Notes: a model not told the origin generated them from the letters alone. A DNA stretch of 64,000 nucleotides from Hymenobacter aerophilus DSM 13606 (GCF_000382225.1 NZ_KB907807.1:15900-79899), one strand, 5' to 3'; positions 1 through 7,836 are shown, counted from the stretch's first letter. A program made the numbers and translations.

Positions 1-110
1 TGAGCTACGACATCATCACCAAGGGCCACAACGGCACGCTCAGCCTCGAAACCGAGGAAGGAAAAGGCACCGAATTCATCATCGAGCTGCCGGGCGGAGC
101 CGGAGTTTAA
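1..110 (+). CDS. C-terminal end of a sensor histidine kinase (partial)
   Basis: The frame is open from the left edge to the TAA at 108-110 and encodes about 36 residues. They contain GTLSLETEEGKGTEFIIELP, the usual end of a HATPase_c domain: the G2-box-like GKGTEF followed by the last beta strand. The gene starts outside the window. It lies 43 nt upstream of a receiver protein on the same strand, so a kinase-regulator pair is likely. Nothing can be said about its sensor part. Confidence 0.8.
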   Translation, partial: SYDIITKGHNGTLSLETEEGKGTEFIIELPGGAGV

Positions 111-153
111 TGGCCGGCCAGCTGCCAATCAACAACTGAATATCTTTACCTGC

Positions 154-579
154 ATGAACATACTGGTTGTGGATGATGAGCTGGACGTGCGGGCGCTGTT
201 TGAACAGCGGTTCCGGCGCGAGATTCGGGGCGGGCAGCTGCACTTTGCGTTTGCCCACTCGGGCGAACAGGCGCTCGACTACCTGCACGAGCACGCCTCG
301 GAAGTGGTACTGATTCTGTCCGACATCAACATGCCCGGCATGAGCGGGCTGGAGCTGCTGGGCCGCATCCGGCAGGAATATCCGGCCCCGCCCCCGCCGC
401 CCCAGGTGATGATGCTCACGGCCTACGGCGACGACGACAGCCGCCGGCAGGCCCAGGAGCTGGGCGCCAGCGACTTCCTGACCAAACCCGTCGATTTTGT
501 GGCTCTGAAGCAGAAATTGCTGCATCTTGCCGCCCACGATGACGCCCCCGCCCATGAAAACGAAGATTCTGGTAGTTGA
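154..579 (+). CDS. single-domain response regulator
   Basis: This 141-residue protein is a lone CheY-like receiver. It begins MNILVVDDELD, giving the acidic pair, and has the phospho-acceptor Asp in the LILSDINMPGMSG segment, the conserved Thr in MLTAYG and the Lys in FLTKPVDF. No output domain is present. It lies downstream of a histidine kinase end and overlaps the next gene by 26 nt, which suggests co-translation. Its sequence is strikingly like the receiver of the next gene (shared FRR-IR, FAH-G-QALD and SDINMP), so the two look like a tandem duplication. It probably receives phosphate from the upstream kinase. Confidence 0.9.
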   Translation: MNILVVDDELDVRALFEQRFRREIRGGQLHFAFAHSGEQALDYLHEHASEVVLILSDINMPGMSGLELLGRIRQEYPAPPPPPQVMMLTAYGDDDSRRQAQELGASDFLTKPVDFVALKQKLLHLAAHDDAPAHENEDSGS

Positions 580-1600
580 CGACGAGACGGACCTAGAGCT
601 GCTCATCAAGCAGAAGTTCCGGCGCAAAATCCGGGAAAACGTGTACGAGTTCGTGTTTGCCCACGATGGCCAGCAGGCCCTCGACACGCTGAGCCAGCAA
701 ACCGATTTCGACATCATCCTCTCCGACATCAACATGCCGGTGATGGATGGGCTGGAGTTGCTCAGCCGCGTGCCCGAGGTGAATCCGGTGCTCAAAACCG
801 TGATGATTTCGGCCTACGGCGACATGCACAACATCCGCACGGCCATGAACCGCGGGGCCTTCGACTTCGTGACCAAGCCCGTGGATTTCCAGGACCTGGA
901 GCTGACCGTTGATAAAACGGCCCAGCACGTGCAGCAGCTGCGCCAGACGCTGCGCGCCATCCAGGAAAACAACATCCTGCGCATGTACGTCGATGAAACG
1001 GTGCTCAACTTCGTGGGCCGGCCCGAGTTCAAGAACACGCTCATGGCTTCCGAAATGGTGCAGGCCACGGTGGTTTTCATCGACATCTGCGGCTTTACCT
1101 CGCTTTCCGAAGTGCTGCCGCCCACCGATATCGTGACGATGCTCAACCGCTACTTCGACCAGATGGTGAAGGAGATTATTGCGCAGGGCGGCTACATCGA
1201 CAAGTTTATGGGCGACGCCGTGATGGCCGTGTTCCGCAACGAATACCACCTGGATAGGGCCGTGGATGCGGCCCTGGCCGCCCGCGCCGTGGTGCAGGCC
1301 AACCACGACACGCTGCCCGACGGCCGCCCCTACCAGCCGCAGGTCAGCATCGGCATCAACACCGGCGAAATGGTGTCGGGCAACATCGGTTCGGCCTCGC
1401 TCAAGCGCCTCGACTACACCGTTATCGGCGACAACGTGAACGTGAGCCAGCGCTTGCAGGCGGCGGCCCAGCCCGGCCAGATCGTCGTCACCGAATCCAC
1501 CTACGAGCGCCTGAAAGAGTCGTTCCAGTGCCGCCCGCTGCAGGAAGTGGCCCTCAAGAACAAGGCCGAGCCGGTGATGATTTACGAGGTTGTCGCGTAG
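554..1600 (+). CDS. response regulator with class III adenylate/guanylate cyclase output
   Basis: This 348-residue protein has an N-terminal receiver (about 1-120; SDINMPVMDG acceptor Asp, TKPVDF Lys), a helical linker, and a class III cyclase catalytic domain (about 165-345). The cyclase shows the first metal Asp in VVFIDICGFTS, the second in GDAVMAVF, a Lys in YIDKFMGD and the transition-state region VIGDNVNVSQRL. Lys plus an Asp/Thr-type purine pocket (LDYTVIGD) favours ATP over GTP, but this is inference. I chose the ATG at 554 because the longer frame from 527 only adds a Pro-rich tail inside the previous gene, and MKTKILVVDDE is the normal receiver start. It should make cAMP under control of the upstream kinase. 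The convergent neighbour carries a cNMP-binding domain. Confidence 0.9.
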   Translation: MKTKILVVDDETDLELLIKQKFRRKIRENVYEFVFAHDGQQALDTLSQQTDFDIILSDINMPVMDGLELLSRVPEVNPVLKTVMISAYGDMHNIRTAMNRGAFDFVTKPVDFQDLELTVDKTAQHVQQLRQTLRAIQENNILRMYVDETVLNFVGRPEFKNTLMASEMVQATVVFIDICGFTSLSEVLPPTDIVTMLNRYFDQMVKEIIAQGGYIDKFMGDAVMAVFRNEYHLDRAVDAALAARAVVQANHDTLPDGRPYQPQVSIGINTGEMVSGNIGSASLKRLDYTVIGDNVNVSQRLQAAAQPGQIVVTESTYERLKESFQCRPLQEVALKNKAEPVMIYEVVA

Positions 1601-1647
1601 CGGTCGGTGATTTGGTGAGGTGGCGACGTGGTGATTTGGTTAACCCG

Positions 1648-1811
1648 CCTGTCATTGCGAGGAGGCACGACGAAGCAATCTGTGAGAGCAACATGACAAG
1701 CCCAATAAAACACCAGGCCCCTGACGTCCGCGCTGGCGTCAGGGGCCTAGTGTTTGTCGGGGCTTCGTGCTTTGTACGACCGGATTGCTTCGCTCCGCTC
1801 GCAATGACAGG
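1648..1811. repeat. palindromic dispersed repeat (GTCATTGCGAG type)
   Basis: The ends are inverted copies: CCTGTCATTGCGAGG at the left and CGCTCGCAATGACAGG at the right, with a GAAGCAATC/GATTGCTTC pair inside. The centre holds a separate strong hairpin (1708-1755). It fills most of the gap between the convergent cyclase and transporter genes. The layout is the same as that of the GTCATCCTGAG palindromes elsewhere in the window, with a diverged end sequence. Confidence 0.75.
1708..1755. terminator. strong hairpin between convergent genes, likely bidirectional terminator
   Basis: Arms AAACAC-AGGCCCCTGACG and CGTCAGGGGCCT-GTGTTT pair across a 10-nt loop, with a single mismatched position. Each side has only a short A/T run, so termination is inferred from the position between converging genes. 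Confidence 0.5.
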
Positions 1812-1835
1812 ACAGTTCACTCATTCCCTACCTCA

Positions 1836-4577
1836 CTATTTCACCGCACCCGCCTCGTTTTGCCGGCGCAGGCGCTGGCAGAGTACGCGCAGGATGTTGC
1901 GGAGCACCTCGGGGCGCTCTTCCATCACGTCGTAGAAATCTTCCTGGTCGAGGCGGAAGGCCAGCGTGGGGGCCAGGGTGCGGGCCGTGGCCGAGCGGGG
2001 TTCGGCATCGAGCAGGGCCAGCTCGCCAAAAAAGTCGCCCGGCCCGAAAGCAGCCAGCTGCCGGGCGCCGGTGAAGATGCCGACCTGGCCCTCGTGCACA
2101 ATGAACAGCGAGGTTCCCAGCTCGCCCTGGGCAAATATCTGCTCGTCGGGCCCGAACTGGACTTCCTGCATGATGGGTACGATGGCGCTGAGCACGTTGG
2201 GCGGCGTGGCGGCAAACAGGGCGGTGCGTTGGAGCACGGCCACCCGGTCGGCGGCGGAAATATGGGCGGCAGCGGCGGCGTGGTTCATAAGCTGGTCGGC
2301 GAGCGTGGGGGTTTCGGTGAGGGCGGCCTGGTAGGCGGCCGGGCGGGTGGCGGCCCAGCGCACCACGGCAGCCAGCGCGCTTTCGCGTACCAGCGGGCTG
2401 GCCGAAGTCAGGTGGGGCCTCAAAAGCGCGAACCGGGCGCGGGCCGGGGGCAATTCGCGCAACGCCAGGCTCACCGTCCAGTCGGTAAACGTGGTTTCGC
2501 CGCGCTCCACCACCGCGGCCAGCAGCGGCGCGGGCACCGGCGCATCGGGCAGCAGCCGGTCGAAGCGGGCCGCTTTGGCGGCGGGCGCGCCTACTTCGAG
2601 CAAGGTTTGCAGGGCCTGGTAGGTGGGGCGGTCGATGAGGTTATCGAGGATTTCGAGGGCATTGGCCTGTCGCTCGCGCACGGCCTGGGCCACGTGGCGC
2701 TGGGCGTCGCGGATGGGCTGGGGCGGGTAGAGCTGCTGCAACAGCCCGAACAGCCGCTGCTCGACGCGCTTGAGCTCGTAGTCGAGGGCCGCGTGCAGGG
2801 GCCCGGCCGGCAGCCGGGCCTGGCCGTGCAGCAGCTCGCGGGCCAGCCGCAGTTCCTGGCCCAGCAGGCTGCGGAAGGCAGGCGCATCGGCCGCCAGATT
2901 GGGGCCGGGCTGGCGCAGGGCGCGCAGGGCCGCTTCGCGGAACGTCAGCTCGGGCCGCTGGGCCAGCTGCACCAGCGCCAGGCGGCTTTCCGGTGTCGGG
3001 AGTTGGCTGCACAGGTTGGCGGCGCGTCGCAGTACGGGCTCGGCGGGGCGAGGCGCCTGCAGGGTGCGACGCAGGGCTGGCAGGGCCGCTTCGCCCAGGG
3101 CCTGCAGTTGGCGGGTGGCCGGGCCGCGGGTTTTCTTATCCGCCAGCGCCGCAATCAACGCCTGTATTTCGCCTTCTTCAAAGGCCGAGGCCGGGAGTCT
3201 ATCAGCCGGGGCCGATGCAGTTGCTACAGCGGGCGCTGTTCCAGTGTCGTTGCCGCCATTGATTGTGGCCTCATTTGCATTGGCTTCCCCGCTGAACCGG
3301 CGGCCTACGGCGTGGTGCAGCTCGGCCAGGTAGTGGCCATAGGTGCGGTAAAGCAGCAGGGCGGCCCCCACGATGAGCACCAGCATCCAGCCAATCTGCC
3401 AGCCCAGACTGGTGGGCAGGCCCAGCAGCAGCAGGGCGCCCAGGCCCAAACCCAGTGGCTCGTACACGCCCTTGGCCAGCGTGTGGGCCTGTAGCCGCTC
3501 ATCGGCGGGCAGCGGCTGGAACAGCACCAGAAACACCGGGTCGAAGAAGGCACGGCGCAGTACTTCCTGCACCAGAAACAGCCCGCACAGGTACAGCAGC
3601 AGCCCCGAACTGCCCAGCCGGCCGCTCAGGCCAAACAGCGCAAACCCGGCCAGCAGCACCAGCGGCAGGGCCAGCAGCACCCGGCGCGGCCCCAGCCAGT
3701 CGAGGGCCCGGCCGGTTACGCCCAGCTTCAGCAGCATGGCCACCAAATACGTAAGGGTGAGCACCGTGCCTACATAGCGCATTACCAGCGCCTGATCGTG
3801 AAACCGCTCCTTTACGTTGATGAAAAACGCGTACTCGATGCCCGTGGTAACGGCCGCCAGCAGCAGCATGCTCAGGCACATGGTGCCCACCAGCTGGCTG
3901 CTGCCCAGCCAGCGCCGCAGCGGCGCGGCCACGGTTTCGGGGCGGGCGGCGCGGGCGGCCGAGCGCACCTCTACCTGGTGGCTGCGGTTGGTGGCTTGCA
4001 CCACCAGCAGCGCCCCCACGTAGGCCGCAAACGCCAGCAGCAGCAGCCACAGCAGCTCGGTGTGGTGGTGTACCAATATGGCCAGCACGGCACCCAGGGC
4101 CTTGGCCGGCATATCGCCCGAGCTGATAACGCTGAACAGCCGCCGCCCCTGCCGCACATCAAACACCACCGCCGACACGCCCCAGAACTCCAGGTTGGTG
4201 AGCAGGTAGATGACGCGGTAGCCGGCCATAATGGCCACTGCCGCCGCCACCGAGCGGCCAAAAGCCACCAGCACGCCAATCACGGCCATCAGCACCACCA
4301 CGGCCAGCAGCACCCGCACGGCCACCGTTTGCAGGCCCAAATGGTGCTCGTAGTGCGCGTACACCTGTCCCGCCGCCAGCATGGCCAGCGCCGAAGCCCC
4401 GTAGGCCAGCGGCAGGCTGGTTTCGGGGTGGTTTTCGAGCAGGATGACGTTGGCGGCCACGTACACCAGAATGGTGCCGATGCCGAGCAGGAAATTGTGC
4501 AGGAAAAACAGCCCCACCGAGCGGCCCTCCTCCGGCCGGACTCCCAGTAATTGCTGCCAGCGGGCGAGTAGGGTCAT
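1836..4577 (-). CDS. ATP/ADP-translocase-like membrane protein with HEAT and cNMP-binding domains
   Basis: This 913-residue protein has three parts. About residues 1-420 are a polytopic membrane domain of around 12 segments (starting GLFFLHNFLLGIGTILVYVA) resembling the NTT/MFS nucleotide transporter family. About 470-750 are Ala/Leu-rich HEAT-like helical repeats. The last 140 residues are a cyclic-nucleotide-binding domain with the phosphate-binding cassette GELALLDAEPRSATA. The start at 4577 (MTLLARWQQLL) was preferred because the ten extra codons of the longest frame fall in a heptamer repeat. Transport of ATP/ADP is not established for such free-living bacterial homologues, so the substrate is unknown. 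The cNMP domain suggests control by cAMP, and the convergent neighbour is a cyclase. Confidence 0.8.
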   Translation of the reverse strand: MTLLARWQQLLGVRPEEGRSVGLFFLHNFLLGIGTILVYVAANVILLENHPETSLPLAYGASALAMLAAGQVYAHYEHHLGLQTVAVRVLLAVVVLMAVIGVLVAFGRSVAAAVAIMAGYRVIYLLTNLEFWGVSAVVFDVRQGRRLFSVISSGDMPAKALGAVLAILVHHHTELLWLLLLAFAAYVGALLVVQATNRSHQVEVRSAARAARPETVAAPLRRWLGSSQLVGTMCLSMLLLAAVTTGIEYAFFINVKERFHDQALVMRYVGTVLTLTYLVAMLLKLGVTGRALDWLGPRRVLLALPLVLLAGFALFGLSGRLGSSGLLLYLCGLFLVQEVLRRAFFDPVFLVLFQPLPADERLQAHTLAKGVYEPLGLGLGALLLLGLPTSLGWQIGWMLVLIVGAALLLYRTYGHYLAELHHAVGRRFSGEANANEATINGGNDTGTAPAVATASAPADRLPASAFEEGEIQALIAALADKKTRGPATRQLQALGEAALPALRRTLQAPRPAEPVLRRAANLCSQLPTPESRLALVQLAQRPELTFREAALRALRQPGPNLAADAPAFRSLLGQELRLARELLHGQARLPAGPLHAALDYELKRVEQRLFGLLQQLYPPQPIRDAQRHVAQAVRERQANALEILDNLIDRPTYQALQTLLEVGAPAAKAARFDRLLPDAPVPAPLLAAVVERGETTFTDWTVSLALRELPPARARFALLRPHLTSASPLVRESALAAVVRWAATRPAAYQAALTETPTLADQLMNHAAAAAHISAADRVAVLQRTALFAATPPNVLSAIVPIMQEVQFGPDEQIFAQGELGTSLFIVHEGQVGIFTGARQLAAFGPGDFFGELALLDAEPRSATARTLAPTLAFRLDQEDFYDVMEERPEVLRNILRVLCQRLRRQNEAGAVK

Positions 4578-4590
4578 TTTTGGGAAGCTG

Positions 4591-4775
4591 CAGGCTACAA
4601 GCCGCAAGCTACAAGCTTTGAGCTACAACCTGCAAGCTGTGACGTATCACTGGCAAGATCAGGCAGACCGGCACCTTCGGGCCAGCGGTAAATCACAAGC
4701 AGGCTCAACTTCCCGCTGCTTAACATTGCAGCCCATAAGCGCGAAGACTTGTAGCTTGCGGCCTGTAGCTTGTAG
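4591..4775. repeat. two facing arrays of 7-bp repeats (CAAGCTA / TAGCTTG)
   Basis: Seven contiguous heptamers occupy 4591-4639 (caggcta, caagccg, caagcta, caagctt, tgagcta, caacctg, caagctg). Four reverse-orientation units occupy 4748-4775 (cttgtag, cttgcgg, cctgtag, cttgtag). Together they form a loose inverted repeat around about 108 bp of unique sequence in the divergent gap between the transporter and HD genes. The same heptamer family recurs near 26.1, 33.9 and 42.5 kb. Confidence 0.8.
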
Positions 4776-4786
4776 CTCAAAAGAAT

Positions 4787-5407
4787 ATGGATTGCCACCG
4801 CGCCGAAACTTACGTGCTCGACCTGCTGCGCCGGCACCTCTCCCCCACCCTGCTTTATCACGGCCCGCACCACACCCTCGACGTGGTCGAGCAGGCCGAT
4901 TCGCTGGCCCGGGCCGAAGGCATTACCGATGCGCAGGAGCTGGCCCTGTTGCGCACGGCGGCATTCTACCACGATTCCGGTTTTCTGACCACTTACCAGG
5001 GCCACGAGGCCGCCGGCTGCGCGCTGGCCCGGCAGGCGCTGCCCGGTTTTGGCTACACCGAAGCGCAGATTGAGCTAATCTGCCGGCTCATCATGGCCAC
5101 CCAAATGCCCCAGAGCCCCGGCAACTCGCACCTGGCCCAGATTCTGTGCGACGCCGACCTCGACTACCTCGGCCGCCCCGCCGACTTCTGGCCCATCAGC
5201 CAGACCCTGTTCGAGGAGCTTAAAACCCGGGGCCGGATGGCCGACGAAACTGCCTGGCTGGAGCTACAGGTGCGCTTTTTAGGCAGCCACCGCTACTGGA
5301 CGCCCACGGCCACTGCCCGCCGCGAAGCCGCCAAGCAGCAGCGGCTGGCGGAGGTGAGGATAAGACTGGCCGAACTTAGGAACAGCCAAAACGGCCTGTC
5401 ATCCTGA
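4787..5407 (+). CDS. HD-domain metal-dependent phosphohydrolase
   Basis: This 206-residue HD-superfamily protein has a metal-binding His in YHGPHHTLDVV, the HD doublet in AAFYHDSGF, a further motif in HEAAG, and a late Asp in LCDADLDYLG. The family hydrolyses phosphate esters or nucleotides; the substrate here is unknown. The Met at 4787 lies just after a heptamer array. The end is unusual: the last codons and the TGA at 5405-5407 lie inside a palindromic repeat starting at 5397, so the native C-terminus seems to have been replaced or extended by repeat sequence. In this signalling neighbourhood a nucleotide second-messenger role is possible but unsupported. Confidence 0.85.
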   Translation: MDCHRAETYVLDLLRRHLSPTLLYHGPHHTLDVVEQADSLARAEGITDAQELALLRTAAFYHDSGFLTTYQGHEAAGCALARQALPGFGYTEAQIELICRLIMATQMPQSPGNSHLAQILCDADLDYLGRPADFWPISQTLFEELKTRGRMADETAWLELQVRFLGSHRYWTPTATARREAAKQQRLAEVRIRLAELRNSQNGLSS

Positions 5408-5485
5408 GCGGAGCGAAGGACCTATACGGAGGCTAACATCTGATAATAGCCTCTGTATAGGTCCTTCGCTCCGCTCAGGATGACA
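5397..5485. repeat. palindromic dispersed repeat (GTCATCCTGAG type)
   Basis: Left end TGTCATCCTGAGCGGAGCGA and right end TCGCTCCGCTCAGGATGACA are exact reverse complements. The pairing continues through AGGACCTATAC/GTATAGGTCCT and a GAGGCTA/TAGCCTC step, leaving a short AT-rich loop. It sits between the convergent HD and glycosyltransferase genes and contains the HD stop codon. Transcribed from either side it would fold into a very long hairpin. Confidence 0.9.
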
Positions 5486-5496
5486 AATGGCTTACG

Positions 5497-6558
5497 CTAC
5501 TTACCCAGCCCTGCCAGCACCGCTTCCAGCGCCGCAAACAGCTCCTCGTTGCCCTGCTGCTCGTATGGCTGCAGGGCCGCCTCGAAGCCCGGCAGGTCGT
5601 AGAGGAAGGCCTTGAGGTTGTCGGGTGTGAGGCTGATGAAGTGGCGGCCGTAGCCGAGCTTCTCAACCTGGGCGGCGTTGAGGAACTGTTCGAACTGGGC
5701 TGGGATGGGCACCGCGCAGATGGGCTTGCGCAAATACACGGCTTCGCTGATGAGCGAAAAGCCGCCGTTGGTTACCACGGCCCGGGCGCTGGCCAGATCA
5801 GCCAGGAAACCGGCCTCGCTGAAGGCCCGCAGCTGCACGTTACCGTGGCTTTCTTCGCGGTTGAAGCCGTACACCCGAAACTCCTGGCCCGGCAACTGCT
5901 GCAGCTGGGCCACCAGGTTTTGCTGGGTGGTTGCCGATTGGTACACCAGCACGTGGCTGCCGCGGGTGGGCTCCAGGGCCAGCACCTCGGGCCGCAGGAT
6001 GGGCGGTACCAGCGTGGTGCGCTCCTTATGCAGCGGGAGCCGGAAAAACGTGCTGATCAGATAATGATGGCTGCGCGGCAGCTTGGCCTGCACGATGCGG
6101 CGGGCCAGCGCCAGGTTGCCCCGCTCGGCGGCGGGCACGGCCACGTCCAGCGTTGCGCGGCTGATAATCTGCATGTTATCAATGCTGACGACCGGCAGCC
6201 CCTTCCACTGGGCGTAGAAGTAGCTGAACGACTCGAAATCGGAAATCACCACCTCGGGCTCGAAGTCGCGCAGCAGCTCGCGGTACTTGCCGAAGTTGAC
6301 GCGCAGACTCTCCGGCGCCGTACGCAGCACCAGCCCCGCCGTGCGCGACTTCGACACCGTAATGTTCTTATACGCCAGGTGGAAACCCTTGATTTCATGC
6401 ACCCGCCCGCCCGGAAAAGCCGCTGCCAGCAGCTGGTAGGCTCGCGAGCTGCTCACCACCCGCACCTCGTGGCCCTGGCTCAGCAAATGGCCGATAACCA
6501 CTTTGCTGCGGGTGGCGTGCCCCAGCCCCTCGCCGGGCACTCCGTACAGAATTTTCAT
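5497..6558 (-). CDS. glycosyltransferase, MurG/GT28-like (MJ1255 type)
   Basis: The 353-residue product begins MKILYGVPGEGLGHATRS, the glycine-rich N-terminal loop of GT-B enzymes. The C-terminal half has the nucleotide-sugar-binding pattern VVTNGGFSLISEAVYLRKP followed by FEQFLNAAQVEKLGYG. This matches the TIGR00661-like group of putative glycosyltransferases. Donor and acceptor are unknown. The ATG at 6558 was chosen because the 53 extra codons upstream are translated repeat sequence. No other envelope-sugar genes are adjacent. Confidence 0.85.
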   Translation of the reverse strand: MKILYGVPGEGLGHATRSKVVIGHLLSQGHEVRVVSSSRAYQLLAAAFPGGRVHEIKGFHLAYKNITVSKSRTAGLVLRTAPESLRVNFGKYRELLRDFEPEVVISDFESFSYFYAQWKGLPVVSIDNMQIISRATLDVAVPAAERGNLALARRIVQAKLPRSHHYLISTFFRLPLHKERTTLVPPILRPEVLALEPTRGSHVLVYQSATTQQNLVAQLQQLPGQEFRVYGFNREESHGNVQLRAFSEAGFLADLASARAVVTNGGFSLISEAVYLRKPICAVPIPAQFEQFLNAAQVEKLGYGRHFISLTPDNLKAFLYDLPGFEAALQPYEQQGNEELFAALEAVLAGLGK

Positions 6559-6574
6559 TGGGTGGTGACTAAAA

Positions 6575-6820
6575 ACTGTCATTCTGAGCAAAGCGAAGAA
6601 TCTCGCGTGCAATGGTAATCCTATAGAAATAGGACTTACGCAAAAGGGGGCCGTAGGCTTGTAGCGCGAAGCTTCCGCTTCGCGCACCGTTGAACATAAC
6701 CACCTAACAATGAGCAACGATACGCGAAGCAGAAGCTTCGCGCTACAGTCGTTCTGCGTAAGCCCTAAGAAAGAAATTACTGTGGCACGCGAGATTCTTC
6801 GCTTTGCTCAGAATGACAGT
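6575..6820. repeat. long GTCATTCTGAG palindrome, interrupted by a nested MITE
   Basis: Ends ACTGTCATTCTGAGCAAAGC and GCTTTGCTCAGAATGACAGT are reverse complements, and pairing continues through GAAGAATCTCGCGTGC/GCACGCGAGATTCTTC. The interior is much longer than in sister copies (for example about 100 bp at 52.6 kb) because a second inverted-repeat element lies inside, at 6632-6765. Confidence 0.88.
6632..6765. mobile_element. MITE-like element with 11-bp terminal inverted repeats and TA duplications
   Basis: The 134-bp element begins GGACTTACGCA and ends TGCGTAAGCCC, so the termini are inverted copies with one mismatch. TA dinucleotides flank it at 6630-6631 and 6766-6767, as expected of TA target duplication. 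An inner pair TAGCGCGAAGCTTC / GAAGCTTCGCGCTA pairs as well. No coding capacity is present. TA duplication is characteristic of IS630/Tc1-mariner and some IS5-group elements; no parent transposase is in the window. Confidence 0.7.
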
Positions 6821-6846
6821 GCTTTGTTATCACATAGTTTTTACAC

Positions 6847-7779
6847 CTACCGCCGCGCCGAGGACCCCGGAATGCGGAACTGCAGCCCCAGGCTCGGAAT
6901 AAACGTCATGCCGCTGAGCTTGGCGGTTTTGTTGTTGAGCAGCTGGTACTCGCCGTAGTTCTGGTAGTAAACCGACAGCGCCGGAATCACATACACGTAG
7001 CAGTAGCCCAGCTTGGCATTGAAAAAGGCGCCGTACGAGCCGAAACCATGGCGCACCGTAGGCAGCTCGGATACCTTAACCGTCCCGTTGAACAGGCTGC
7101 CGGGCGTGAGGCCGTAGCGCAGGAAAGTGTGGGCGTACACCAGCCCGTAGGAAATGGCCCCGATTTCCTCCTCGGCCCCCAGCGACTGGCTGAATACCAG
7201 CGGCACTAGCAGGTCGTGGCGCGAGGCCCGGAAGCCGAGCAGCGTGTTCACATCATCCAGAAAAGGAATGCTGGGCAGCTTGGTGCGCTGGGTGGCGTAC
7301 TGCAGGCCGATGCTGGCATAGGTGACGCCGGGCTGGCGGGTGCCGGGGTTTTCAACCGTGCCCACCGGCCCCAGAAACTGGTACATGGCGTCGAAAACGT
7401 GCGAGCCGAACGCGTACTTGTAGCCCACATCGAGCCGGTCGATAACGCCGTAGCGCAGGTACAAATCCGACGAGGGCCGCACCGGGTCGAGGGCGTAGGC
7501 GAGGGCCGCCACCTGCAGCTTCTCGATGGTTTGGTTGTAGCGCACCGTGTCTTTGCGGGCCAGGTCGCGGGCCGCCGATTTGAGCGTGGAGCCGGCCTTA
7601 TCGATGGTTTCGGTGGGCACGTTGAAGGCCAGGTTGCCACCCACCCGAAACTCGCCCCGGGGCGTTACTTTGCCGGTGCTCACGATGGCGCGCGGTGCGG
7701 TGCAGGAGGCCGTAGCCAGCAGGCCGGCAGTGCCCGCCAGCAGCCCAACGAGCTGGCGCCGGGAGAAAATCATCTTCAT
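6847..7779 (-). CDS. outer-membrane-type lipoprotein of unknown function
   Basis: The product is 310 residues. The N-terminus MKMIFSRRQLVGLLAG continues to a lipobox ending ATASC at about residue 26, so it should be lipidated. SRRQLVG also resembles a twin-arginine motif. The mature protein has many alternating-hydrophobic beta-like strands (for example YLRYGVIDRLDVGYKYAFG) and ends LQFRIPG, suggesting a beta-barrel-like or membrane-associated fold. I do not recognise a named family. I chose 7779 over the far longer open frame, whose upstream part is antisense to the desaturase gene. Confidence 0.75.
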   Translation of the reverse strand: MKMIFSRRQLVGLLAGTAGLLATASCTAPRAIVSTGKVTPRGEFRVGGNLAFNVPTETIDKAGSTLKSAARDLARKDTVRYNQTIEKLQVAALAYALDPVRPSSDLYLRYGVIDRLDVGYKYAFGSHVFDAMYQFLGPVGTVENPGTRQPGVTYASIGLQYATQRTKLPSIPFLDDVNTLLGFRASRHDLLVPLVFSQSLGAEEEIGAISYGLVYAHTFLRYGLTPGSLFNGTVKVSELPTVRHGFGSYGAFFNAKLGYCYVYVIPALSVYYQNYGEYQLLNNKTAKLSGMTFIPSLGLQFRIPGSSARR

Positions 7780-7828
7780 AAAAAAGGCGCGGAAAGTTGC
7801 TGTTGGCCCCGCCGGGCCAAAACCGGGC

Positions 7829-7836
7829 CGAAGGTA
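7829..7836 (-). promoter_or_regulatory. candidate -7 promoter element TACCTTCG
   Basis: On the minus strand TACCTTCG lies about 50 nt upstream of the lipoprotein start. It is one base from the Bacteroidota -7 consensus TAnnTTTG, and matches the TACYTTYG form seen before several other genes here. No clear -33 TTG is visible. Confidence 0.4.

Noticed and set aside
1767..3494. A 575-codon frame on the plus strand opposite the nucleotide-transporter gene
   Set aside because: Gly/Gln/Ala-rich without any fold or signature, entirely antisense to a well-supported gene.
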